DNA of 64,000 nucleotides, taken from NCBI RefSeq assembly GCF_016722925.1, contig NZ_JAEQNC010000014.1, positions 1 to 64,000 of the forward strand. The letters run 5' to 3'. The notes under the pieces were generated by a model, which was not told where the DNA came from, ran no database searches, and worked only from the letters and a program-made list of their open reading frames with translations. Made by a program: the position numbers and the translations under genes. The DNA is from Phytoamicus setariae (GTDB lineage: Bacteria > Pseudomonadota > Alphaproteobacteria > Rhizobiales > Rhizobiaceae). Shown piece after piece: positions 54,719 through 63,308 of the stretch (position 1 is the first letter of the stretch; each line of letters starts with the position of its first letter).

Positions 54719-55383
54719 TCATCTCGACATCGCAGGCGCAGGTGAAGGGTTGCCTGAAAAGAGGAGTCGAACACCGAGGCCCAAGAGCACTATCCCGGTA
54801 AAGCGTTCCTGCCACACAAGGAGCTTTGTCCAGCGGTGAAGGAGCTGGCCAACTGTGCCAGATGCCAAAGCGACGCCGCCTAGCGAAAAAACACCGACCA
54901 GCTTCTGGATCGATCCCAGGATGAAGAGCTGCAGCCATACTCGTCCGGAGGACGGGTCAACCAACAGAGGCAGGAAGGTGAACATGAAAAGAAGTGACTT
55001 CGGATTCGTCAGGCTGTTGAGTGTACCCTCACGAACAGCCTTCCAACCTGATACAGGCTTCGCCCTTATTTGTGTGGCCGATTGAGAGCCGAAGCTTGTC
55101 CAAAGCATCTTGCCTCCAAGGTAGATCAGGTATCCAGCGCCAGCCCACTGCAACAAAATAAGAGCGGCGGGATAGGCCGCAACAAGTGATGCTAATCCAA
55201 GCACCAGCAAACTAACCTGAACAGCACCTGCGACGAAGATCATGCCTATGACGGTGAGTAGAGCAGCCTTCGTCCTTAGCCAACACCTCGGGCAATGATG
55301 TCCGGTCCCGGTGTAATTTCGAGAACGGCTAGAGCGACAAGGAATGTTATGAACGTTGACGCGTCGGGCATGGCTTCCGGCAT
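54719..55383 (-). pseudogene. LysE-family exporter with nonsense codon and frameshift
   Basis: From 55383 (or ATG 55371) on the minus strand the frame reads the LysE start (MPDASTFITFLVALAVLEIT, then PGPDIIARGVG) and hits TAA at 55276-55278, where relatives have Gln. A few bases on (near 55269) one A is missing; after restoring it the sequence continues LLTVIGMIFVAGAVQVSLL to the end at 54719 (NPKSLLFMFTFLP, C-terminal helices). The downstream 174-residue frame alone lacks the first helix. LysE/RhtB proteins export amino acids; this copy is broken. Confidence 0.8.
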
Positions 55384-55739
55384 GAATATTGGGGACTCGA
55401 CGCTCATATCACTTGGGCATCGATATCGCCATTGGTACGTCTGCAAAAGGCCAATACCTGCCGAATACGTGTCGGCTGCTTTGCGCCTCCATAGTGGTCA
55501 TGGAGCCACAGGTCGCTGTTGCTGCAAAGCGGACACGACGCAGCGAATAGAGCCCGAGCCTGCATTCGGGCAACTTCGGGCCTGATGCTCTGGGTCGCGA
55601 ACACTTCATCGCCAAGCGCAATACCTCTTCCGACATCTAGGCTGTTCCTCCGGCAGGTATTGCCATGGCCATCCACCGCTCGCGCCCAGAGCGTTGTCAT
55701 TCAAATTGTGCTAATTTGCTTCGAGGTGGAGTGAGCCCT
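55384..55739. other. intergenic region upstream of the cyclase gene
   Basis: About 356 bases. A minus-strand frame reads segments such as RYWPFADVP that occur in dispersed rhizobial repeat sequences as I remember them, so this may be a degenerate repeat rather than a gene. The final 40 bases hold the ribosome site (GGTGGAG) of the cyclase gene. Confidence 0.4.
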
Positions 55740-57488
55740 ATGAGCGAGATGCGCAAGATCGCAGCGATCCTGGTGTCCGACGTTGTCGGCTATAGCCGGC
55801 TCGCCGGCGCCGACGAAGAGCGCGTGCTGGCGCGCCTTCGCGCCCTGCGCAGCGACCTCATCGATCCGACTATTGCCGTCTACAATGGCCGTGTCGTCAA
55901 GCGCACGGGAGACGGCAGCCTCGTTGAATTCCGCAGTGTCGTCGATGCCGTGCGTTGCGCCATCGAGGTGCAGAATGCCATGGTCGAACGGAATGCGGGC
56001 CTGCCGCCCGAGCGCCGCATCGAGTTCCGGGTGGGCATCCACCTTGGCGACGTGGTCGAGGAAAGCGACGGCGATCTTATGGGCGACGGCGTCAATATAG
56101 CTGCTAGGCTGGAAGGCATCGCCAAGCCAGGGGCGATCTGCCTTTCCGAAGATGCCTACCGCCAGGTAAAGGCGAAGCTCGATCTCCTTGTCATCGATCT
56201 TGGCGCGACACAACTCAAGAACATTGCCGAGCCAATCCGCGTCTATTCGCTTGAAGCTGGACGTGCCACTTCACCGATAATATCAGAGCAACCATCTGCT
56301 CACGGCAAGCCGTCCATTGCCGTGCTGGCATTCAACAATCTAAGTGGCGATGTCGAACAGGAGTATTTCTCCGACGGCATTAGCGAAGACATCATCACGG
56401 ATCTCTCGCGACTGTCCGAGCTGCACGTGATCGCGAGGAACTCTTCCTTCGTCTACAAGAAGGCTGCCGTTTCGATACCCGAAGTGGCCAAGGCGCTTGG
56501 CGTTCGTTATGTGCTCGAGGGAAGTGTGCGCAAAGCCGGCAACAGGGTGCGGGTGACAGCCCAGTTGATCGATGCGACTGATGGCGGGCATGTCTGGGCA
56601 AACCGCTTCGATCGCGACCTCACCGATATCTTCGCCGTTCAGGATGAGCTAACGCTGGAAATCGTGGCAGCGCTCAAGCTGAAGCTCACGGCGGGTGAGC
56701 GGGATCGGTTGGCCAAGTCGCGTGCTGTGGACGTGAAGGCCTACGAATTTTTCCTGCGCGGTCGGGAGTTGGCATGGATTACTACCAAAATCGGCAACAT
56801 AGAGGCGCGCAAGCTGCTTGAGCGCACGATCGCCATCGATGCCGGATACTCTCCGGCCTATGCGTTCATCGCTTTCACGCATTGCATTGACTACATCAAT
56901 GGCTTTTCCAGTGATCCCGAGTATTCGCTACGGACCGGACTGGAGCTTGCGCAGCGTGCGGTGGCGATGGGCGAGGAAGAACCCACCGGTCATTGGGCGC
57001 TGGGTATAGCCTATGGATGGGGGGGTGATCTCGACCGCGGGCTGGCCGAAGCGCATCGCGGGCTCGCGCTTTCACCGAACTTCGCGGCGATGATGCTTCT
57101 GCTGGCGAGAATTCAGATATATCTTGGTGATGCTGCCGCCGCGCTTGAGACGCTTGATGCCGCCAAACGGCGGGACCCGCATCATCCACAGTTCGCCATG
57201 CAGTTTCAGGCCGACGCACATTTTTCCTTGGGCCAGTATGAGCAAGCTATTGTCGCAATTGAACAGTGGCTCACGCGAAGTCCGAATTCCGAGAGCGCCT
57301 ATGCTCTGCTCGCCTCCTGCTATGGCCATCTCGGCCGGCTGGAGGCAAGCCGGAAGGCTTGGTCACGTGCACTCCAGATCAATCCGGATTTTTCAATGGA
57401 ACGCCGCCGACGCATCCTCCCCTACCGCAAACCCGAAGACTTCGAGCTCCGCATCGAAGGACTGCGCAAGGCAGGATTGGAGGTCTGA
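55740..57488 (+). CDS. class III adenylate/guanylate cyclase with TolB-like and TPR domains
   Basis: Protein of 582 aa. The catalytic CHD domain (about 5-170) contains ILVSDVVGYSRLAGADEERV, VKRTGDGSLVEF and GDGVNIAARLEGIA. Next comes a TolB/FlgO-like region (PSIAVLAFNNLSGDVEQEYF, then ALGVRYVLEGSVRKAGNRVR) and TPR-like repeats to the end. This domain order is abundant in rhizobia. It likely makes cAMP or cGMP in the cytoplasm; signals are unknown. ATG 55740 has GGTGGAG upstream. Confidence 0.9.
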   Translation: MSEMRKIAAILVSDVVGYSRLAGADEERVLARLRALRSDLIDPTIAVYNGRVVKRTGDGSLVEFRSVVDAVRCAIEVQNAMVERNAGLPPERRIEFRVGIHLGDVVEESDGDLMGDGVNIAARLEGIAKPGAICLSEDAYRQVKAKLDLLVIDLGATQLKNIAEPIRVYSLEAGRATSPIISEQPSAHGKPSIAVLAFNNLSGDVEQEYFSDGISEDIITDLSRLSELHVIARNSSFVYKKAAVSIPEVAKALGVRYVLEGSVRKAGNRVRVTAQLIDATDGGHVWANRFDRDLTDIFAVQDELTLEIVAALKLKLTAGERDRLAKSRAVDVKAYEFFLRGRELAWITTKIGNIEARKLLERTIAIDAGYSPAYAFIAFTHCIDYINGFSSDPEYSLRTGLELAQRAVAMGEEEPTGHWALGIAYGWGGDLDRGLAEAHRGLALSPNFAAMMLLLARIQIYLGDAAAALETLDAAKRRDPHHPQFAMQFQADAHFSLGQYEQAIVAIEQWLTRSPNSESAYALLASCYGHLGRLEASRKAWSRALQINPDFSMERRRRILPYRKPEDFELRIEGLRKAGLEV

Positions 57489-57910
57489 CACCCGGCTGCG
57501 CAGCGGGGGCATGGGCTATCGCTACAGGCAAATCTACTTTCCGCTTGAGCGTCCTGTTGCCGGACGCACGTAAAGCTGATCACGGAGATATTCCGCGTCT
57601 AAGGGGAGTTCGTTCATGGCAGTTCAATAGTCGCGGTCCCCTTTCGTCTGCTATGCGCCCCCAAAGCGGACGGTCGCCCTCCGAGAGGTTATGATGCTGG
57701 GTGGCCCTCCGATTGTGGGGCATCATCACAAATCTCATACCAGCTCGGCTTTTCCGAAGCGCCTGGTCGGCCTCTAAGCGCGGCCTCTACTTTCGCGAAG
57801 GCAGCTCTGCTGTGCAAAGCGGAAATGTTTTCCACATTTAGCCGCGATTGGCCCGAAGCAGGTGTAATCGAGCAGTCCCGCGAGGGGCACTGAGATGAAG
57901 GGAGACGACG
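57489..57910. other. gap with probable repeat or insertion-sequence remnants
   Basis: About 420 bases with no convincing gene. The last ~130 bases before the next frame have the look of an IS110-type upstream region. The middle contains sequence typical of dispersed rhizobial repeats. Nothing firmer can be said. Confidence 0.45.
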
Positions 57911-58285
57911 ATGTTTTATGCTGCTTTGGACGTGTCGCTCCGCTCTCGCGCCACGGCGTTTGAATTAGAGCCATTCTCAAATCACCCAAACGACGACCTT
58001 AAAGACGGCTGCATTGCGATATTCGCAGGGGAGAAAGCTCAAGGGACGGAGCTCGCTGCAATAATCGGCCTGTTGTCGGATCACGTCGAGGGGGAAGAGC
58101 AACGAGCTAGCCTGGAACACAACGAGCGCTACAAGGGTGGTTTGGCAGAGAAACGGGAAGCGGCCAAACAACGACTTTTGTCGGGTGCTGACTGTGGTTG
58201 GACACAGCTTGAATGTGCTCCGATATCGTACTGCCGCGCCAACGGGCGCACATATCGGCTCGCTCCAGCTCCAAGTAACCGATAG
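57911..58285 (+). CDS. chimeric hypothetical protein with IS110-like N-terminus
   Basis: Protein of 124 aa. The first ten residues (MFYAALDVSL) match the start of IS110-family transposases (M-YYAGIDVS type), with GGGAGA ribosome site in front. The rest (GCIAIFAGEKAQGTELAAII; LEHNERYKGGLAEKREAAKQ; GADCGWTQLECAP) is an unrelated soluble, unknown domain. I read it as a fusion formed when an insertion element was lost or rearranged. Confidence 0.55.
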   Translation: MFYAALDVSLRSRATAFELEPFSNHPNDDLKDGCIAIFAGEKAQGTELAAIIGLLSDHVEGEEQRASLEHNERYKGGLAEKREAAKQRLLSGADCGWTQLECAPISYCRANGRTYRLAPAPSNR

Positions 58286-58328
58286 GACCTTCATCGTGTA
58301 AGCTCTTTGTCAACAGATGAGAAGGGGC

Positions 58329-58475
58329 ATGGGCGGCAAGCAAATTAAGAAATCATTGGATACGTCGGATGAGAGGCAAGCTCTGCGGATGGCCAACGAG
58401 ATCCGGCACGAACAGAAATATTGCCTCATGATGGGGCTGAGGGATTGGCGCGCCGTAGTGTTCCGCGGGAGATGA
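58329..58475 (+). pseudogene. short integrase-like N-terminal fragment
   Basis: A 48-codon frame begins MGGKQIKKSLDTSDERQALR and continues MANEIRHEQKY, a pattern (basic strand, then 'SLxTxDxxxA' helix) found near the N-terminus of tyrosine recombinases. Ribosome site GAAGGGG precedes ATG 58329. No catalytic part follows. With the remnant at 39488 it brackets the proposed island. Confidence 0.5.
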
Positions 58476-58806
58476 ATGCATAGGACAAGGCTACGACGGC
58501 CAAAGCATCGAACGTCGCCGTTCCATCGACTGCCAGACTGCAACCTCCCCAAATACAATTTGGCTGAGTGATTATCATTTTCATTCGACGATCTCCCGGC
58601 GATAGCTGAAGCGATGGGCTGAACTGCGGGTATGTGGTTGGCAATCGGAGGCATGTCGCCTTTCGTTGCGACGTGAAAAGCTCTTCCATAGCTCAGGTAA
58701 GGTAACACCTACGGATCATCCGCCCCCGCATCGGCGCCGCAAAGGCAGATGCGGAGGTGCCTTGGCTGCAGAGGTTTCCGCGTTCGCGGTGGAGAGGACA
58801 AATCGA
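58476..58806. other. intergenic region upstream of the one-carbon gene cluster
   Basis: About 330 bases. A weak minus-strand frame (52 codons from ~58584) has a GGGAG site but no known domain. Near 58728-58757 a hairpin CCGCATC…GATGCGG lies in the leader of the GcvT-like gene. The island-to-core boundary probably lies here. Confidence 0.45.
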
Positions 58807-60066
58807 ATGAACGATATCAAATTCACGTCGGGACTGTCGGCTGTGGCGGGTGCCCGGGTCGCTTTTCGTGGCACACCCTTCGTGGAGCGCACAGCGCCGC
58901 TGAACCAGAACGCTCTCTGGATGCGCTGGGACAGGAACATGGTCGTCGATGCCTATTCCGATATGGTCGAGGAACTGGCGGCGATCCGCACGCGGGTTGC
59001 CATGGGCGACATGTCGCCACTATCGAAATACGTCATCGCCGGCCCGGATGCCGAAATGCTGATGGACAAGCTCATCCCGCGCGACATCACCAAGCTGAAG
59101 ATCGGCCAGATCTATTATGCACCGTGGTGCGATGAAAACGGCCACGTGGTCGGCGACGGTCTTGTCTTCCGCATGGACGAAACCACCTTCCGCGTCTCGG
59201 CCGATCCCGGCTTTACCTGGTGGAAGCAGCATGCCAGTGGCCTCGATGTGCAGGTCACCGACATCACCGACACCTACGGCATCCTGACCTTGCAAGGCCC
59301 GCGCTCCCGCGAAGTCCTTCAAGCGGTCGCCCAGTCGCCGTTCGAGGAATTACCGTTCTCCCGTCTGGCTATGGTCACCATTGCCGGCAGGCAAGTCGAA
59401 ATCCTGCGCCAGGGTTTTACCGGCGAGCACGGCTATGAGCTCTGGGTCAAGGCCGAGGATGGTGTCGCCGTCTGGGACGCCGTTCAGGAGGCCGGAAAGC
59501 CCTATGGCATTCTCCCCGCCGGTGCATGGGCGCTGGACATTGCGCGGCTGGAGGCGGGCCTGCTGATCGTCGGCTACGATTACACCAGCGCCGGACCGGA
59601 TGATGGCGGTGCGGGCATCCAGGCGGCCGGAAAATACCGGGCTTCGCCGTTTGATCTCGGCCTCGGCCGGTTAATCGATTTCCGCAAGAGCGACTTCGTC
59701 GGCAAGGCGGCGCTGGAGCGCATGCAGGGCGCGGGCGATCACCGTCAGCTCGTCGGCCTCGACATCGAATGGTCTCAGGCGGCCGGTGGCGCCGGTCTCG
59801 AAGGTGGCGCGCCTGGCAATCTCCGTCGGGTGCAGTGGTATCCAGTGCCGGTGTTTCATGGCGCGGCTGAAGTCGGCCACGCTAGCAGCGTCGCCTGGTC
59901 GCCGACAACCGGCAAGATGATCGGCTTCGGCCATCTGCGCGGCGATGTCGCAGCCGTTGGAACGCAGTTGACGCTGCGCTGGAACAAGGATGGCACGACG
60001 ATCGACGTCAATGCCCGCGTCGTCGCTCTGCCGTTCCTCTCGCTCAAGCGAGCAGTAAACGGCTGA
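58807..60066 (+). CDS. GcvT-like folate-dependent aminomethyltransferase/demethylase
   Basis: Protein of 419 aa of the glycine cleavage T family, longer than true GcvT (~365 aa) and without gcvH/gcvP nearby. Typical segments: LMDKLIPRDITKLKIGQIYY, GILTLQGPRSREVL, GFTGEHGYELWVKAEDG and FVGKAALERMQG. Relatives move a methyl or C1 group from a donor (for example dimethylglycine, DMSP, or aryl methyl ethers) to tetrahydrofolate. The MetF-like and PurU genes downstream make a methyl-THF-generating demethylase likely; the donor is unknown. ATG 58807 has GAGAGG upstream. Confidence 0.85.
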   Translation: MNDIKFTSGLSAVAGARVAFRGTPFVERTAPLNQNALWMRWDRNMVVDAYSDMVEELAAIRTRVAMGDMSPLSKYVIAGPDAEMLMDKLIPRDITKLKIGQIYYAPWCDENGHVVGDGLVFRMDETTFRVSADPGFTWWKQHASGLDVQVTDITDTYGILTLQGPRSREVLQAVAQSPFEELPFSRLAMVTIAGRQVEILRQGFTGEHGYELWVKAEDGVAVWDAVQEAGKPYGILPAGAWALDIARLEAGLLIVGYDYTSAGPDDGGAGIQAAGKYRASPFDLGLGRLIDFRKSDFVGKAALERMQGAGDHRQLVGLDIEWSQAAGGAGLEGGAPGNLRRVQWYPVPVFHGAAEVGHASSVAWSPTTGKMIGFGHLRGDVAAVGTQLTLRWNKDGTTIDVNARVVALPFLSLKRAVNG

Positions 60067-60081
60067 GTGAACGCTGTTGGC

Positions 60082-60180
60082 GCGGTGACACTCCGGTCAC
60101 CGCATTCTCCTGAATGACGTGCCGGGTGGTTTGACCCACCCGGCCACCGAGAATTCCCAGACGTCGCCCTTCAGGGCGGC
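60082..60180 (+). promoter_or_regulatory. three successive hairpins between GcvT-like and metF-like genes
   Basis: GCGGTGAC/GTCACCGC (60082-60103), GCCGGGTGG/CCACCCGGC (60121-60144) and GTCGCCCT/AGGGCGGC (60162-60180) stand one after another in the 153-base gap. They may protect or uncouple the downstream mRNA, act as a terminator cluster, or be an intergenic repeat. No T-tract follows. Confidence 0.5.
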
Positions 60181-60219
60181 GCACGCCTCCGGCTTGTCTA
60201 TTGAACCCCAGGGAAGATC

Positions 60220-61113
60220 ATGACGAAAACCAGCGAAACGCTCGCCGAAAGACCCGCCTTGTCCGCCTGGGCCGCTCAAGCGGAGACATCCATCGAACTC
60301 GCTCCGGAGCAGGTGCGCAATTTCGCCCCGCAGGCCGAGCATTTTCCCCTGGGCTCGCGCGTCTTCCTGACCCATCTGACCGGCAAGCCGGAAGCGATGC
60401 AGATCGAGGCGGCACTGCGCGTGAAGGAGATGGGCTATGTGGCCGTTCCTCATTTTGGCGCGCGAAATTTCAAGACCGAGAAGGACTATGTCGATCTCGT
60501 CACCGCCCACAGCCGCAATGGCATCACCGAAGCGCTGTTTCTCGGTGGCAATCCGCCCCTGTTTGCCGGACCGATGGGCGAAGCAGCGCAGTTGCTTGCC
60601 CATCCGGTGTTGAAGGACAGCTCGCTCGGGACCGCCTTTGTCTCCGGTTACCCCGAGGGGCATCCCGATATCAACGAGGCCAGTTTGAAGGATGCCCTGC
60701 GCCGCAAGATCGATATCTGCAAGGATGCATCGCGCGATGTGCGGGTCGCCTCGCAATTCGCCTTCGATGGCAACATGATTGCTGCCTGGGCAAAGAGCCT
60801 GCATGATACCTATCCGGGACTTCCCGTTCATGTCGGTCTGGCTGGCGTCACCAGTCTGACGAAACTCATCAAATTTTCGATGATGTGCGGGGTAGGGCCA
60901 TCGATCGCTGCTTTGAGGCGCTCCGCAAGCGGTCTGTTCAACATCATCGCCGACCGCAACCCGGCCGAAGTTCTGGATGCGATGGCGGCAAGTTATCCCG
61001 TGCCCGTGGCGCCGCTGAATTACCATTTCTTCCCGTTTGGCGGATGGGAGAAGACGTTGTCCTGGTTTGCTGATTATCAGGAGGCTCGCGGGTTGCGGGC
61101 AACCGGGCAATGA
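60220..61113 (+). CDS. methylenetetrahydrofolate reductase-like protein
   Basis: Protein of 297 aa of the MetF/MTHFR barrel family (VFLTHLTGKPEAMQIEAALR; ALFLGGNPP, replacing the usual LRGD segment; SQFAFDGNMIAAW; GLAGVTSLTKLIKFSMMCGV). It may oxidise 5-methyl-THF made by the GcvT-like protein to 5,10-methylene-THF, or reduce it. The FAD site looks kept in part; divergence from biosynthetic MetF suggests a catabolic form. It overlaps purU by four bases. Confidence 0.85.
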   Translation: MTKTSETLAERPALSAWAAQAETSIELAPEQVRNFAPQAEHFPLGSRVFLTHLTGKPEAMQIEAALRVKEMGYVAVPHFGARNFKTEKDYVDLVTAHSRNGITEALFLGGNPPLFAGPMGEAAQLLAHPVLKDSSLGTAFVSGYPEGHPDINEASLKDALRRKIDICKDASRDVRVASQFAFDGNMIAAWAKSLHDTYPGLPVHVGLAGVTSLTKLIKFSMMCGVGPSIAALRRSASGLFNIIADRNPAEVLDAMAASYPVPVAPLNYHFFPFGGWEKTLSWFADYQEARGLRATGQ

Positions 61114-61976
61114 ATTGCCAGACACTCATGCAATCCTTCGTCCTGACGCTGTCGTGCGAGGATCAGGCCGGCATCGTTGCCGCGGTGACGACGCAGCTTG
61201 CCAAGCTCGGCACCAACATCGTCGAAAGCAACCAGCATTGGGATCAGGCGTCCAACCGCTTTTTCATGCGCATCGCCTTTACGATCCCCGCCCAGGCATC
61301 GAAGGCCTCCATCGAAAAAGGCCTCGGCCCGGTGATGGAACGGTTTGGCATACAAAGTGCCCTGTTCGACCGCGGCCGCAAGCCGAAGATGGTGATCATG
61401 GTCTCGAAGTTCGACCATGCCCTGCTGCATCTGCTTTACCAGATCCGCGTTGGCTGGCTGGATGCCGAGGTCGCCGCGATCATCTCCAATCATGAGGACA
61501 GCCGGGAAACGGCCGAGTGGGCAGGTGTTGCCTATCACGTGCTGCCGGTGACGAAGGACAACAAGCCGCAGCAGGAAGAGCGAATTCTGGCCATTGTGGA
61601 AGAAACCGGCGCCGATCTGGTGGTGCTCGGTCGCTACATGCAGGTCTTTTCAGACAACCTTGCGCGACGATTGTTCGGCAGGGTCATCAATATCCACCAT
61701 TCGTTTCTGCCAAGTTTCAAGGGAGCCCGGCCCTATCATCAGGCCTGGGAACACGGAGTGAAGCTTATTGGCGCCACGGCGCATTATGTCACCGCCGATC
61801 TCGATGAAGGTCCGATCATCGAGCAGGAAACCGAACGGGTGACGCATGCCATGAGCGTCGAGGACTTTGTCGCGGCGGGCCGCGACATCGAAAGCCGCGT
61901 GCTTGCACGTGCCGTCAAGCGGCACATCGAGGGCCGCGTCATGCTCAACGGACGAAGAACAGTCGTGTTCGCATAG
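61110..61976 (+). CDS. purU: formyltetrahydrofolate deformylase
   Basis: Protein of 288 aa. An N-terminal ACT domain (LTLSCEDQAGIVAAVTTQLA) precedes the hydrolase domain with NIHHSFLPSFKGARPYHQAW and GATAHYVTADLDEGPIIEQ, which hold the catalytic Asn, His and Asp. It cleaves 10-formyl-THF to formate and free THF, which would drain C1 units from demethylation and recycle the folate carrier. ATG 61110 overlaps the metF-like stop; ATG 61128 is possible. Confidence 0.95.
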   Translation: MNCQTLMQSFVLTLSCEDQAGIVAAVTTQLAKLGTNIVESNQHWDQASNRFFMRIAFTIPAQASKASIEKGLGPVMERFGIQSALFDRGRKPKMVIMVSKFDHALLHLLYQIRVGWLDAEVAAIISNHEDSRETAEWAGVAYHVLPVTKDNKPQQEERILAIVEETGADLVVLGRYMQVFSDNLARRLFGRVINIHHSFLPSFKGARPYHQAWEHGVKLIGATAHYVTADLDEGPIIEQETERVTHAMSVEDFVAAGRDIESRVLARAVKRHIEGRVMLNGRRTVVFA

Positions 61977-62041
61977 AACCCGCAAGACTGAACGCAGCAA
62001 CTACAGCCATGCCTGCCCGGCCATCGGGCGCCGATGCGAGG

Positions 62042-62058
62042 GACGATCGCAGATCGTC
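62042..62058 (+). promoter_or_regulatory. palindrome upstream of sgaA
   Basis: GACGATC-GCA-GATCGTC, 7-bp perfect arms, lies 33 bases before the sgaA start and just upstream of its AGGAGG site. Could be an operator or a small hairpin. Confidence 0.35.
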
Positions 62059-62090
62059 GCGCGCCGTGACATCAATAGGAGGAGCACGTG

Positions 62091-63296
62091 ATGAAGAATG
62101 GAACGACACATCTTTTTGTACCCGGTCCGACCAATATTCCGGAGGCCGTCCGCCGCGCCATGAACGTGTCGATGCAGGACATGCGGGCGCCGGATTTCCC
62201 GGAACTCGTCCTGCCATTGTTTGCGGACCTGAAGCGCATCTTCAAGACCGACACCGGCACCGTCTTCATCTTTCCCGGTTCGGGCACCGGCGCCTGGGAA
62301 GCGGCCATATCCAATACGCTCAATCGCGGCGACCGGGTGCTGATGTCGCGTTTCGGCCAGTTTTCGCATCTGTGGGTGGATATGGCCCAGCGGCTCGGGC
62401 TTGATGTCGAGTGCATCGATGTCGAGTGGGGCGAGGGCGTGCCGGTCGAGGAATATCAGCGCCGCTTGAGCGACGACAAGGGTCACAAGATCAAGGCGGT
62501 GTTCGTTACCCATAACGAAACCGCGACAGGCGTGACGTCGGATGTCGCCGGCGTGCGCGCGGCACTCGACAGCACCGGCCACGACGCGTTGCTGTTCGTC
62601 GATGGCGTCAGTTCGATTGGCTCGATCGATTTCCGCATGGATGCGTGGGGCGTCGATCTCGCCATTACAGGTTCGCAAAAGGGGCTGATGCTGCCGGCAG
62701 GACTTGGTATCCTTGCGGCGAGCGAAAAGGCGCTGGAGGCGCACAAGCAATCTCGTATGGAGCGCTGCTATTTCAGCTTCGAGGATATGAAGGCGCCATC
62801 GGCGACCGGCTACTTCCCCTACACCCCGCCAACCCAGTTGTTGCATGGCCTCAGGGCCTCGCTCGATCTGATCTTCGCCGAGGGCCTGGATAACGTCATT
62901 GCCCGCCATCACCGCCTTGCCGAGGGCGTGCGCCGCGGCGTGCATGCCTGGGGCCTGAGGCTCTGTGCCAAGGAGGAGAAGTGGTGGTCTGATACGGTTT
63001 CGGCGATCGTCGTTCCCGAAAACATCGACGCCCGCCATGTCATCGCCAATGGCTATGCCCGATACCGCACCTCGTTCGGGGCTGGTCTCAGCAAGGTTGC
63101 GGGCCGGGTGTTCCGGATCGGCCATCTGGGTGACCTCAACGAGGTCATGTGCCTGGCTGCTCTGGCCTCGGCGGAAATGTCGCTCCGTGACGCCGGTTCG
63201 CGCATTGAAGCCGGCTCCGGTGTCGCTGCGGCGCAGGAATGGTACCGGTCCGAGATCGCTCGAAACGAACAGATGCTTCGCGACCGCGCGGCTTGA
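62091..63296 (+). CDS. sgaA: serine-glyoxylate aminotransferase
   Basis: Protein of 401 aa, class V PLP aminotransferase. Seen: LFVPGPTNIPEAVRRAM at the start, FPGSGTGAWEAAISNTL, VDGVSSIGSIDFRMDAWG and the PLP lysine in TGSQKGLMLPAGLG, plus YFPYTPPTQLLHGLRA. It converts serine and glyoxylate to hydroxypyruvate and glycine. ATG 62091 has AGGAGG upstream. The next gene is a dehydrogenase that fits its product. Confidence 0.92.
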   Translation: MKNGTTHLFVPGPTNIPEAVRRAMNVSMQDMRAPDFPELVLPLFADLKRIFKTDTGTVFIFPGSGTGAWEAAISNTLNRGDRVLMSRFGQFSHLWVDMAQRLGLDVECIDVEWGEGVPVEEYQRRLSDDKGHKIKAVFVTHNETATGVTSDVAGVRAALDSTGHDALLFVDGVSSIGSIDFRMDAWGVDLAITGSQKGLMLPAGLGILAASEKALEAHKQSRMERCYFSFEDMKAPSATGYFPYTPPTQLLHGLRASLDLIFAEGLDNVIARHHRLAEGVRRGVHAWGLRLCAKEEKWWSDTVSAIVVPENIDARHVIANGYARYRTSFGAGLSKVAGRVFRIGHLGDLNEVMCLAALASAEMSLRDAGSRIEAGSGVAAAQEWYRSEIARNEQMLRDRAA

Positions 63297-63308
63297 GGGG
63301 ACAAATTG

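Noticed and set aside
55404-55700. A 98-codon minus-strand frame with Cys and Trp residues.
   Set aside because: It resembles dispersed rhizobial repeat translations rather than a gene, and lacks a ribosome site.
39344-58800. Search for a second copy of the tRNA-Arg 3' end as an attachment site.
   Set aside because: I found no clear match by eye to the T-arm and acceptor sequence in the island or at its right side; a degenerate site cannot be excluded.
58690-58806. Possible glycine or SAM riboswitch upstream of the GcvT-like gene.
   Set aside because: Only a single hairpin is visible; the conserved core bases of known riboswitch classes are not recognisable.
60097-61125. A 342-codon minus-strand frame opposite the metF-like gene.
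   Set aside because: Shadow of the + strand gene; no ribosome site or family.
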